Of a stretch of DNA of 64,000 bases, positions 43,905 through 53,800 are shown piece after piece (the first letter of the stretch is position 1; each line of letters starts with the position of its first letter). The translations under genes were made by a program, and so were the position numbers. This DNA comes from Flavobacteriales bacterium UBA6772. Its GTDB lineage: Bacteria > Bacteroidota > Bacteroidia > Flavobacteriales > Flavobacteriaceae. Location: positions 124,001 through 188,000 of the forward strand of contig CAJIYW010000004.1 of the NCBI GenBank assembly GCA_905181765.1, in the 5' to 3' direction. The notes beneath the pieces were generated by a model, which saw only the letters and a list, made by a program, of their open reading frames with translations, had not been told where the DNA came from and made no database searches.

Positions 43905-45250
43905 ATGAAAAATATTCTAATTATTGGCGCTGGAAAATCGAGTTCTGCCCTTGTAAAATATCTTTTAGACACCTCTGAGCAAGAAGCATTATTTATAACT
44001 ATTGCAGATATATCTATAGAAAATGCTAATAAATTAATCAATAAACATAGAAATGCCAAAGCAATAATATTAGATGTATTTGACAAACATCAGCGGAAAG
44101 AGCAAATACAAAAAGCAGATATTGTAATCTCTATGTTACCTGCAAGATTTCATATAGATGTGGCTAAAGATTGTATTACTTTTAATAAGCATATGGTTAC
44201 TGCCTCTTATATTTCTAGTGAAATGAAAGATTTAGACACAGAGGCAAAAAAGAAAGGCTTGGTTTTTATGAATGAAATTGGTCTAGATCCAGGAATTGAC
44301 CATATGAGTGCAATGCAAGTAATCGATAAAATTAAAGATGCTGGCGGTAAAATGCTATTGTTTGAATCTTTCTGCGGCGGAATCGTAGCTCCTGAAAGTG
44401 ATAATAACTTGTGGAATTATAAGTTTACCTGGAATCCTAGAAATGTAGTTTTAGCAGGACAAGGTGGTGCTGCCATGTTTATACAAGAAGGAACTTACAA
44501 ATACATACCCTATCACTAAATTATTTAGAAGAACAGAATTCTTAAAAGTAAATGGATAGTGGCAATTTTGAAGCTTATGCAAATAGAGATTCTTTAAAGT
44601 ATAGAAGTGTCTATGGCTTGAATGATATTCCTACAATGTATAGAGGAACTATTAGAAAAGTAGGATTTTCTAGGGCTTGGGATATTTTTGTTCAATTAGG
44701 AATGACAGATGATTCTTACACTATAGAAGCCTCTGAAAACATGAGCTATAGAGATTTTGTAAATTTATTTTTAGGATATTCTCCTTCAGATTCTGTAGAA
44801 TTAAAATTACGCTCTTACCTTAATATAGAGCAAGATGACGTGATGTGGGCAAAATTAGTAGAGTTAGACCTCTTTAACCCAAAAAAGAAAATTGGATTGA
44901 CAAATGCAACCCCTGCGAAAATGCTGCAGAAAATATTAGAAGATTCATGGACCTTGCAGAAAGATGATAAAGATATGATTGTAATGCAACATCTTTTCGG
45001 TTACGAATTAAACGGTAAAAAACATCAAATAGAAAGTAGTTTTATTGTTTTAGGAGAAAACCAAACCTATACTGCAATGTCTAAAACAGTTGGTTTACCT
45101 GTTGGAATTGCTGCCTTAAAAATTCTAAAAGGAGAAATTAAAACACCTGGTGTTCAAATACCAATTAACAAAGAGGTATACGAACCTATTTTAAAGGAAT
45201 TAGAAAATTACGGTATTAAATTTACCGAGAAAGAAGTACTTAGGCTATAA
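43905..45250 (+). CDS. saccharopine dehydrogenase family protein, frame interrupted twice
   Basis: About 447 aa when joined. The N-terminal Rossmann motif is ILIIGAGKSSSALVKYLL. ISMLPARFHIDVAKDCI and MNEIGLDPGIDHMSAMQVID are hallmarks of saccharopine reductase/lysine-ketoglutarate-type enzymes, which handle lysine or related imino-linked amino acids. The frame breaks at IPYH* by an extra T (44517), giving KLFRRTEFLKVNG. It breaks again at an extra G (44559), giving YGNFEAYANRDSLKYR. After both corrections the protein is continuous to LENYGIKFTEKEVLRL. Both insertions create a stop at once (TAA) or directly (TAG). No partner gene is adjacent. Confidence 0.88.
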
Positions 45251-45267
45251 TCCAATAAGTAGATAGA

Positions 45268-45330
45268 TTCGTGTAATTGCGAGGAACTAATAACTTAATA
45301 AAAAAATTACTTCTTCGCAATTACTTCTTA
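45268..45330. repeat. dispersed palindromic repeat (GTAATTGCGAGGAAC type)
   Basis: GTAATTGCGAGGAA (45273-45286) is matched by its near-complement ending at 45324 (13 of 14 pairs), separated by an AT-rich 24-nt stretch. The GT(A/C)ATTGCGAGGAAC...TTCGCAATTAC pattern is known from REP-like repeats scattered in intergenic regions of many bacteria. Here it lies between two convergent genes and may also form a terminator. Confidence 0.5.
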
Positions 45331-45333
45331 AAG

Positions 45334-46057
45334 CTACATTTTTAGATAAAAATCTTTAGTTAATTGAATATAGTCTTCTGTATATTGATGACGGGCAAGT
45401 TCTATAATTAAATGTGTTTCCTCTAATTCAGTTTCCTGAAAAGAAAATGCCAATAAACTTCTTTTCACTTCTGACTTTTTATTTCCTTGAACTCGGCAAA
45501 CTTTGTTTAAAAACAAATGATGTTCTTTGGCTATATTTATAAAATTCATTTCCTCTTTAAATGGAATAATCGTAGAAAAAATTCCGTTTTCTGATAAAAT
45601 TTTAGAAACACCAACTAACAGTTCTTCAAAAGATAATGAAGAAGTAAAACGTGCCTTATTTCTTGAGACATCCTCACTTTCAAAGTTATCTGTATAAAAA
45701 GGCGGATTCGATACAATTAAATCATAGCGTCTCTTCCTCAGCCGCTATTTCATCTGCAAATTCCTGAAAAGTAGCATTGTAGCAATACAAACGGTCTCCC
45801 CAATCAGATTTTTCAAAGTTTTCAACCGCTTGTTCGTATGCTTTTTCATCTACCTCCACAGCATCAATTGTCATAGCATCAGAACGCTGTGCAATCATTA
45901 GCGCAATAACGCCACTACCTGCACCAATATCTAAAATAGTATTTGGGTACTTATCAACAGAGCACCAAGCACCTAATAAAACGCCATCTGTGCCTATCTT
46001 CATAGCTACTTTATCTTGTTCCACTGTAAATTCTTTAAACTTGAAAGGTTGGACCAT
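45334..46057 (-). CDS. trmN6: TrmN6, tRNA1(Val) A37 N6-methyltransferase, frame interrupted
   Basis: About 240 aa when joined. The N-terminal ORF MVQPFKFKEFTVEQDKVAMKIGTDGVLLGAWC, with SAM motif ILDIGAGSGVIALMIAQR, matches YfiC/TrmN6. It stops after AAEEETL at 45722. Dropping one base at 45730 restores EEERYDLIVSNPPFYTDN, containing the catalytic NPPF, and continues into the ORF ending AEDYIQL-like text at 45334 (QYTEDYIQLTKDFYLKM). Role: m6A37 in tRNA1-Val. A perfect -7 box ends only 4 nt before the ATG, so the mRNA may be leaderless. Confidence 0.87.
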
Positions 46058-46061
46058 TTTT

Positions 46062-46069
46062 CAAAAATA
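46062..46069 (-). promoter_or_regulatory. -7 element of trmN6, predicts a leaderless mRNA
   Basis: Minus-strand TATTTTTG followed by AAAA and the ATG. The start codon is where transcription should begin. Confidence 0.5.
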
Positions 46070-46181
46070 CTACAATTTCCTTTCATTATAGATGTTTGTA
46101 TAGTTTTTGTATTGGTCAAATATGACAGTACAAAACTATATTCTCAGTATTTTTATTAAAAATTTAACTACAATACAAACA

Positions 46182-47739
46182 ATGAAAAAGAGCCTACTAC
46201 TAATTACATTTATATTGAATAGTTCAATGTTTTTTTCACAACAACTGCCCATTGAATTTAATTCTTCTCAAGATAATTTTATTGGTTTCGATGGAAGCAG
46301 TTTTGCAACAAGAAATGACCCATCCGACGGCGCTAATAAAGTTGGAGAATTTTATAACAACGGAACAAATAAAAATCAAGGGTTCTATTTAGATGTATCC
46401 GTGGATACAGATGATCAAAAAATAATAACATTATCTTTTTACTCATTTGACCCTAATAATCATAACATTCTTGTAAAATTAGAAGACCCAAATAAACCTA
46501 ATATACAGGTCAAAGAAACTTTCTCAATTACTGCTGCTCAAAATTGGCAAACAATAACCTTTGATTTCTCTAATGCAAAAAATAGTGTAGACGGAACTGC
46601 AGCAGCTGCTTATGGAATTTATAGTAAAATTGCAATCTTTATTGATTACGATATTGCAACAACAGGAACCTATTTAATAGACGACATATCTAATGGAACT
46701 TCAGCACCTGACCCAAATGTATTAGATGTAATTTATACAGATTTAGTTTGGTCTGATGAATTTAGTTCTGCTGGAGCAATTGATGGAGATAAATGGTTTC
46801 ATCAAACAAAAATTCCAAGCGGTGGAAGTTGGTACAATAATGAAGTACAACATTATACCAATAGAACTCAAAACTCTTATGTAGAAGACGGCAACCTATT
46901 TATAAAAGCTATTAAAGAATCTTTTACAGATCAAGGGCATACAAAACAATACACCTCTGCAAGGTTAAACTCTAAATATGCATTTACTTATGGCCGTGTA
47001 GACGTGAAAGCTAAATTACCTTTAGGAAGCGGTACTTGGCCTGCAATATGGACTTTGGGAAGAAACATTAATGAAGACGGAGGATTTTGGAGCACTCAAT
47101 TTGGAGAAACAAACTGGCCTGCCTGTGGTGAAATTGATATTATGGAACATGGCCTACATAATGATAATGAAGTATCAAGTGCACTGCACACACCATCTAG
47201 TTCTGGAAATACCGAAAACACTTCTAAACAAATATTAGATGATGTTACCAATAGCTATCATATCTATTCAATGAATTGGTCTCCAAATCAAATTACTTTT
47301 TTAATTGATGATGTTGCCTATTACACTTACAAACCCAGTACAAAAAATAATAATACTTGGCCCTTTGACACGGAACAATATTTGTTGTTAAATGTTGCAA
47401 TGGGAGGATATGCTGGCGAAATAGCATCTAATTTTACAAACAGTAGCATGGTTATAGACTACGTTAGAGTATACCAAAACGTAAACACTGCGAGTATAAA
47501 TGAAGATTTTAATTCTAAGTTTTTCTATATATCCGAATCCTGCCTCAGATCTTATTTCAATACATACCAACAAATTAATTGATAAAGTAGAACTATATTC
47601 AGTAATAGGACAATTAGTGCTTGCAGAAGAAAACACCACAAAACGTATTTATACACAGCAAGTTAAACCTGGTTTGTATTTAATGAAAATTTATTCAGAT
47701 GATAAAATTACTACAAAAAAGATACTTATAAAAAAATAA
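46182..47739 (+). CDS. secreted GH16 beta-glucanase (laminarinase-like) with T9SS tail, frame interrupted
   Basis: About 518 aa when joined, starting at the signal peptide MKKSLLLITFILNSSMFFSQ (46182). Residues about 22-170 form a beta-sandwich carbohydrate-binding-like domain. The GH16 catalytic domain follows (DLVWSDEFSSAGAIDGDKW, WYNNEVQHYTNR, GTWPAIWTLG) with the catalytic motif GEIDIMEH (E317, D319, E322), whose extra Met makes it the laminarinase/beta-1,3-glucanase form. One extra T in the run at 47520-47524 shifts the frame. Corrected, it reads SIYPNPASDLISIHTN to MKIYSDDKITTKKILIKK, a complete type A T9SS sorting domain. Likely role: extracellular degradation of algal laminarin. Confidence 0.92.
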
Positions 47740-47781
47740 GAATTCACTATAAGAAAGAAAAAAACTCTTTTAAAAAAATTT

Positions 47782-47828
47782 CTATTTGACAACGTCAACA
47801 GCTTTCTTTTGCAGAAAGGAAGGGATTC
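47782..47828. repeat. direct repeat copy 1 (relic of tRNA-Ser 3' end and flank)
   Basis: This 47-nt block is identical at 46 positions to 47949-47995. It contains the last 16-17 nt of the tRNA-Ser gene (GAAAGGAAGGGATTC on the plus strand) and 30 nt of its downstream flank, including the small inverted repeat TTGAC-AAC-GTCAA. Past it the tRNA sequence is replaced by unrelated bases with a small hairpin (CACTTCGTG). Confidence 0.75.
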
Positions 47829-47900
47829 ACTTCGTGCGTCCCAAATAAAATCTTAACACAAGCATGAAAACTAAAAAGCTTCGCTTTCCTATCTATTTAT

Positions 47901-47940
47901 TTTAAAAAAGATTTAAAAACAAGTTTTTATCTTTTTTAAA
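47901..47940. terminator. bidirectional AT-rich terminator between GH16 and tRNA-Ser
   Basis: TTTAAAAAAGAT-TT-AAAAAC and GTTTTTATCTTTTTTAAA pair over 18 bp with one 2-nt bulge, with T runs on both sides. It would end the rpsP-rimM-tRNA transcript. Confidence 0.65.
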
Positions 47941-47948
47941 ATAAACAG

Positions 47949-47995
47949 CTATTTGACAACGTCAACAGTTTTCTTTTGCAGAAAGGAAGGGATTC
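47949..47995. repeat. direct repeat copy 2 (spans the 3' end of tRNA-Ser)
   Basis: Intact copy; 17 nt lie inside the tRNA gene and 30 nt in its 3' flank. The repeat distance is 167 nt. The placement, with tRNA 3' end plus flank duplicated, is that of attachment sites of tRNA-targeting integrative elements. Confidence 0.75.
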
Positions 47996-48064
47996 GAACC
48001 CTCGATACCGTTACCGTATACTACCTTTCCAAGGTAGCGCCTTCGACCACTCGGCCACCTTTCT
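47979..48064 (-). tRNA. tRNA-Ser (anticodon GGA)
   Basis: 86 nt read on the minus strand. Acceptor AGAAAGG pairs fully with CCTTTCT, followed by discriminator G. The D arm is GCCGAGTGGTCGAAGGC and the anticodon loop CTTGGAAAG gives GGA. A long variable arm of class II type (ATACGGTAACGGTAT) and the T loop TTCGAAT follow. CCA is not encoded. The 5' end overlaps the rimM stop codon by 2 nt, so it is processed from the rpsP-rimM transcript. Confidence 0.96.
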
Positions 48065-48587
48065 AAATATACAAAGCTATTAAACCCTCAGGAGTTTCAA
48101 CTTCTATTGTATTATTTTCTCTATCTACTTTTTTAATAAAGGCATCTACCATCGGAATAAAAATTTCTGTTCCATCTCGATCTATCTCAAAAAGAGGTTG
48201 TGCTGCTTTATCATTTATATGAACAATTTGTCCTACTTCGCCAAAATTTGTATCCACTACAGTAAAACCAATTACTTCATGAAAATAAAACTTATCACCA
48301 GATAATTTTGGCAACATTGTTGAAGGCAAATAAATACCACATTTTAAAATTGAATCGGCCTCTTCATCAGAATAAATATCTTCAAACTGAACGCGTAGCT
48401 GATTTCCCTTATGCAACGAACTTTTTTCAATAAAAAATGGAACCAGATTACTGCCAAATTCGACATAAACTGATTCCATTTCTGTGTACAACTCAGGTTC
48501 ATCTGTATCTAATTTGATAACAACTTCACCTTTAAAACTATATTTTGTAACGATTTTGCCTAAATAAAAACAATCTTCTTTACGCAT
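48063..48587 (-). CDS. rimM: ribosome maturation factor RimM
   Basis: 174 aa. The N-terminal RimM barrel (DCFYLGKIVTKYSFKGEVVIKLDTDEP) and C-terminal PRC-barrel (GDKFYFHEVIGFTVVDTNFGEVGQIVHINDKAAQPLFEIDRDG, then IPMVDAFIKKVDRENNTIEVETPEGL) are complete. RimM binds ribosomal protein S19 and aids 30S head assembly and 16S processing. It sits 19 nt after rpsP as in many bacteria. Its stop codon overlaps the first bases of the tRNA-Ser gene, so all three are one transcription unit. Confidence 0.96.
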   Translation of the reverse strand: MRKEDCFYLGKIVTKYSFKGEVVIKLDTDEPELYTEMESVYVEFGSNLVPFFIEKSSLHKGNQLRVQFEDIYSDEEADSILKCGIYLPSTMLPKLSGDKFYFHEVIGFTVVDTNFGEVGQIVHINDKAAQPLFEIDRDGTEIFIPMVDAFIKKVDRENNTIEVETPEGLIALYI

Positions 48588-48606
48588 CTTCGTATAAATT
48601 TAGTTT

Positions 48607-49149
48607 TTATTCTGCTGCTTTTTCTTGAGCTTCATCGATAGTTTCAGGAGCTGCTTCAACAACTTCTTCAACTGCAACCTCAGCAACAACTTCTTCTACA
48701 ACTGGCTTAGCTGCTTCAATTCTTGCTTCGTTTACTGCTTTTTCTGCTGCAAATGCTGCTGCCTTCGCATCAGATTGTGCTTGAGATAACCCAGCTTCTT
48801 TATCAGAAATCTTTGTAGCTTTTTCTTCTACCCAAGCTGCAAATTTAGCATCTGCTTGCTCTTGAGTTAAAGCACCTTTACGAACACCTCCAACTAAATG
48901 ATTCTTTAACATAGCTCCTTTATAAGATAAAAGGTTCTTTGCAGTATCTGTTGGTTGTGCACCATTTTGTAACCATTGTACAGCTTTATCAATGTTTAAA
49001 TCGATAACTGCTGGGTTTACATTTGGATTGTAAGTACCTAATTTCTCTAAGTATTTACCATCTCTTTTTGCACGAGCATCAGCGGCAACGATCCAATAGA
49101 ATGGTTTCCCTTTTTTACCGTGTCTTTGTAATCTAATCTTTACAGACAT
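48607..49149 (-). CDS. rpsP: 30S ribosomal protein S16 with long C-terminal extension
   Basis: 180 aa. The first 80 residues are ordinary S16 (MSVKIRLQRHGKKGKPFYWIVAADARAKRDGKYLEKLGTYNPN, then DKAVQWLQNGAQPTDTAKNLLSYKGAML). The following 100 residues are an Ala/Glu/Lys-rich, mostly helical, low-complexity tail (AKAAAFAAEKAVNEARIEAAKP, VVEEVVAEVAVEEVVEAAPE). S16 is about 80-90 aa in E. coli; the extension is common in Bacteroidota and of unknown purpose. It is the first gene of the rpsP-rimM-tRNA-Ser unit. Confidence 0.96.
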   Translation of the reverse strand: MSVKIRLQRHGKKGKPFYWIVAADARAKRDGKYLEKLGTYNPNVNPAVIDLNIDKAVQWLQNGAQPTDTAKNLLSYKGAMLKNHLVGGVRKGALTQEQADAKFAAWVEEKATKISDKEAGLSQAQSDAKAAAFAAEKAVNEARIEAAKPVVEEVVAEVAVEEVVEAAPETIDEAQEKAAE

Positions 49150-49218
49150 AATTTGTTAATTTTTTAAGGTTCTCGACCTTGATTATTAATAATCTCACTA
49201 TCTCGTAGTAAGTGGGCG

Positions 49219-49226
49219 CAAATATA
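49219..49226 (-). promoter_or_regulatory. -7 promoter element for rpsP-rimM-tRNA-Ser
   Basis: Minus-strand TATATTTG, a perfect match, 69 nt upstream of the rpsP ATG. The leader could hold control elements, but no clear structure is seen. Confidence 0.5.
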
Positions 49227-49382
49227 CAAATTAATTTAATTCTAGAAACTTTAAATTTACTAATTATCAAGTAGTTAATCTATTTACCTTTTGTTGATAA
49301 GTCCGTATAAATTTACATGCCTAAATCTTTCATGTTTTTGTATTTTTAACTTCCCAAATCATCCATTAAAAATAGCCATTTT

Positions 49383-52300
49383 ATGTACTTAATTTTTGAT
49401 ACAGAAACTACCGGTTTACCCAAAAGCTGGAATGCTCCTATTACAAATACAGATAACTGGCCGAGGTGTGTACAAATTGCATGGCAGCTGCATGATGAAA
49501 TGGGAAATGTACTAGAACATAACGATTTTCTGATAAAACCAGACGGTACAACATTCCTTATGATGCAGAGAGAATTCACGGAATTTCTACAGAATTAGCA
49601 GAAGAGCAAGGTATTTCTTTAGACGAATGTTTGATTTTATTTAATGAAGTTTTAGGTAAAACAAAATTTATTGTTGGTCAAAATTTAAATTTTGATTTGA
49701 ATATTATGGGATGTGAATTCCATAGATTAGGGGTTGAAAATAAAATGACTTCCCTACCAATATTAGACACGTGTACAGAGAAAACTGCTTTCATGTGTCA
49801 GATTCCTGGTGGTCGTGGTGGAAAATTTAAACTACCAACATTAACAGAATTACACAATCATTTATTTGGTACTGGTTTTGGAGATGCGCATAACGCCACT
49901 GCAGATGTAGAGGCAACAACACGTTGTTTTTTAGAATTAGTTCGTATTAGAGAGTTTACAAAAGAGCAATTAGATGTAGCTGAAGATTATTTTAAGAACT
50001 TCTCTGAGACCAATCCAAAACCAATTCAAGTTATTGGTTTAAAACATATAAATCTTAAAAAAGAAAGTGAAAAAATTCGTCAACGTCTTGAGAAATTAAA
50101 GGATACAGCAGATACAAAATCTACTACTGTTGGTTTAGCAGAATTAGAAAATATTCAATTTTCCCACTTACATAATCATACGCAATACTCTGTTTTACAA
50201 TCTACCATGCAAATTGGTAATATTATAAAAGCTGCAGCGAAAGACAATATGCCCGCAGTAGCAATGACAGATACTGCAAATATGATGGCATCATTTCATT
50301 TTGTAAGTGCTATTTTAAGTCATAATAAAACAGCAGCAACTCCAATGAAACCAATCGTTGGTTGTGAGTTTAATGTGTGCGAAAATCATAAAAATAAATC
50401 CCAAAAAGACAATGGTTACCAAGTTGTTTTATTAGCTAAAAATAAAAAAGGATATCACAATTTAGCTAAAATGTCTTCAATTGCCTTTGTAGATGGTTTT
50501 TACTATGTGCCGAGAATAGATCGAGAGGTAATTAAAAAATACAAAGAAGATATTATTGTTTTAACCGGAAATTTATATGGTGAAGTTCCTAGTAAAATTC
50601 TAAATCTTGGAGAAAAACAAGCAGAGGATGCTTTAATCTGGTGGAAAGAAGAGTTTAAAGACGATTTCTATATTGAGCTGATGCGCCACAATCAGCAAGA
50701 TGAAAAAATTGTAAATGAGACGCTATTAAAATTCTCTAAAAAGCATGCCGTTAAAGTTATTGCAACAAATAATACTTTTTATTTAGAAAAAAAAGATGCC
50801 AATGCTCATGATATTTTATTATGTGTAAAAGATGGAGAAAAACAAGCAACACCAATAGGAAAAGGGCGCGGTTACAGATACGGTCTGCCAAACCAAGAGT
50901 ATTATTTTAAGTCTTCAGATGAAATGAAAGCGCTTTTTGCAGATTTGCCAGAAGCGATTATCAACATTCAAGAAATTGTAGATAAAATAGAAATTTTCAC
51001 ACTTGCAAGAGATGTATTATTACCTGCATTTGATATTCCTGAAGAATTTAAAGATGCTGCTGATATAGAAGACAAAGGAAAACGCGGTGAGAATAATTTT
51101 CTAAAACACCTAACATTTGTAGGTGCTAAAAAAAGATACGGAGAAATCACCGAATCGATTAAAGAACGTTTAGATTTTGAATTGTCTGTAATTGAAAAAA
51201 CAGGATATCCTGGTTATTTCTTAATTGTAGAAGATTTTATTCGAGAAGCTAGAAATATGGATGTTGCCGTAGGTCCAGGACGTGGTTCTGCTGCTGGTTC
51301 TGTAGTTGCCTTTTGTTTATGGATTACCAATATAGATCCTATTAAATATGATTTGCTTTTTGAACGTTTCTTAAACCCAGAACGTGTATCGATGCCCGAT
51401 ATTGACATTGATTTTGATGACGAAGGACGCGGGCGTGTAATGGATTATGTAATTAATAAATATGGTGCAAATCAAGTTGCACAAATTATTACCTACGGAA
51501 CTATGGCTGCAAAATCTTCCATAAGAGATACTGCCAGAGTGTTAGATTTACCACTTTTTGAAGCGGATAGAATTGCAAAATTGATTCCCTTAATTAAACT
51601 AAAAAATATTTTTGGGGATGATGCAAAAAGTAAAGGAAAGGTTGCTGGCTTAAGATCTGAAGATAAACAATTAGTTGAAGAGCTAAAAAGTTTATCTTTT
51701 GGAAATGATTTAATTTCTGAAACGATTAATAAAGCAACAATGCTTGAAGGTTCTGTAAGAAATACCGGAATCCATGCATGTGGCGTTATTATTACACCCG
51801 GAGATATTACCAATTACGTGCCAGTTGCTTTGGCAAAAGATTCAGATATGTACGTTACCCAATTTGATAACTCTGTTGTAGAATCTGCAGGTTTGTTAAA
51901 AATGGATTTCTTAGGGCTAAAAACATTGACCTTAATTAAAGACACCGTTAAAATTGTAAAAGCAAAACACAATGTCATCTTAGATCCAGAAAATTTTCCT
52001 TTAGATGATGAAAAAACATACGAGTTGTTCCAAAAAGGAGAAACTGTAGGTATTTTTCAGTATGAATCTCCAGGAATGCAAAAACACATGCGCTCTTTAA
52101 AACCTACTGTTTTTGCAGATTTAATTGCCATGAATGCCCTGTATAGACCAGGACCAATGGAATATATTCCATCTTTTATTAATAGAAAACACGGTACAGA
52201 AGATATTGAATACGATTTACCTGCCATGGAAGAATACTTGGCAGAAACTTACGGAATTACGGTCTACCAAGAGCAAGTAATGTTACTCTCACAAAAGTTG

Positions 52301-53719
52301 GCAGATTTCACCAAAGGTGAAGCCGATGTTTTACGAAAGGCCATGGGTAAGAAGCAAATTGCAGTTTTAGATAAAATGAAACCGAAATTTGTAGAGCAGG
52401 CGGCTGCAAATGGACATGATCCAGAAAAATTAGAGAAAATTTGGAAAGATTGGGAAGCATTTGCTAGTTACGCCTTTAATAAATCTCACTCTACTTGTTA
52501 TGCTTGGATTGCCTACCAAACGGCGTATTTAAAAGCACACTATCCAGCAGAATATATGGCTTCTGTGCTTTCCAATAATATGAATGATATTAAATCTGTT
52601 TCCTTCTTTATGGAAGAATGCAAGCGAATGGGATTGGAAGTTTTTGGTCCTGATTTAAATGAATCTTATTTGAAATTTTCTGTAAATGAAGAGGGTGCTG
52701 TACGTTTTGGAATGGCTGCTGTAAAAGGTGTTGGTGCAGGCGCAGTGAGAGCTATTATTAAAGAAAGAGAAGAAAACGGAAATTTTAATTCAATTTTCGA
52801 TTTAGCAAAACGTATTGATTTACGCGCTGCAAACAAAAAATCTTTTGACAGCTTAATAAAAGCAGGTGCTTTCGATTCTTTTGCAGATACGCACAGAGCA
52901 CAATATTTTTCTACAGATGAAAAAGGTTTGACCTTTTTAGAGCGTGCTATGAAATTTGGAAGTAAATACCAAGAAAATGAAAATTCTGCACAAGTTTCTA
53001 TGTTCGGTGAAGCCTCTACAGTTCAGTTCCCAGAACCAGACATTCCAGAATGTGAAACTTGGGGAACCATGGAACTTTTATCACAAGAAAAAGAAGTTAT
53101 TGGAATTTATATTTCAGCACATCCTTTAGATGATTTTAAAAACGAATTAAAATTTTGTAATGCTTCTTTGAAACACTTTAAAACAGACTTAACAAAATTT
53201 GTGAATATGAACCTAGCTTTTGCAGGTATCGTTACAGATGTGCAACATAGAGTATCTAAGGCAGGAAAAGGGTGGGCTTTATTTACAGTTGAAGATTATG
53301 CAGATAGCAATGAGTTTCGGATTTTTGGAGAGGAGTATTTAAGAATGCAACATTTCTTAATTCCGAATCAGTTTTTATTTATAAGATCGACTATTCAAGC
53401 AGGTTGGACAAATAAAGAGGGCGTTGTTGGAGAACCTAGATTAAAGTTTACAGAAATGAAATTATTACATGACATTATGGATGAACTCTGTAAAAAAGTA
53501 ACCATTCAACTTCCTTTAAATCAGATTAAAGAAGATACCATTCTTAATTTAGAATCCATTCTAAAAAACAAACCCGGTAAACAAGGTTTAAATTTTACTA
53601 TTTGGGATGAAAAAGAGAAATTAGAAGTAAGTCTACCAAGTAGAAATACAAAAATTCACATTACAAATGAATTATTGGCAATTTTAGATAGCCAACTAAT
53701 TAGTTATAAATTAAACTGA
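49383..53719 (+). CDS. dnaE: DNA polymerase III alpha subunit with fused N-terminal exonuclease, frame interrupted
   Basis: About 1445 aa when joined. Residues 1-200 are a DnaQ-like 3'-5' exonuclease: YLIFDTETTGLPK (Exo I), NFDLNIMG (Exo II) and HNATADVEATTRCFLE (Exo III), the Bacteroidota architecture. The PHP domain begins FSHLHNHTQYSVLQ. The polymerase core has GPGRGSAAGSVVAFCL and the catalytic MPDIDIDFDDEGR. Helix-hairpin-helix and OB-fold parts follow (LAFAGIVTDVQHRV). The first ORF ends early; restoring one T at 49547 gives PDGYNIPYDAERIHGIS and joins the ORFs seamlessly. The gene is essential, so the break is almost certainly an error in the sequence. Confidence 0.95.
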
Positions 53720-53772
53720 TTCTAATTAGTAGAATAAAGTAAAAATAAGTGCTCCATAAAAAGATAAATATT

Positions 53773-53780
53773 TATTTTTG
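53773..53780 (+). promoter_or_regulatory. -7 promoter element for the oxidase-HAD pair
   Basis: TATTTTTG, a perfect match, 20 nt before the ATG at 53801. Confidence 0.45.
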
Positions 53781-53800
53781 TTTAATATTTTAAAGAATAC

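Noticed and set aside
47795-47860. Second tRNA gene at repeat copy 1
   Set aside because: Only the last 17 nt match tRNA-Ser; there is no anticodon arm or acceptor partner.
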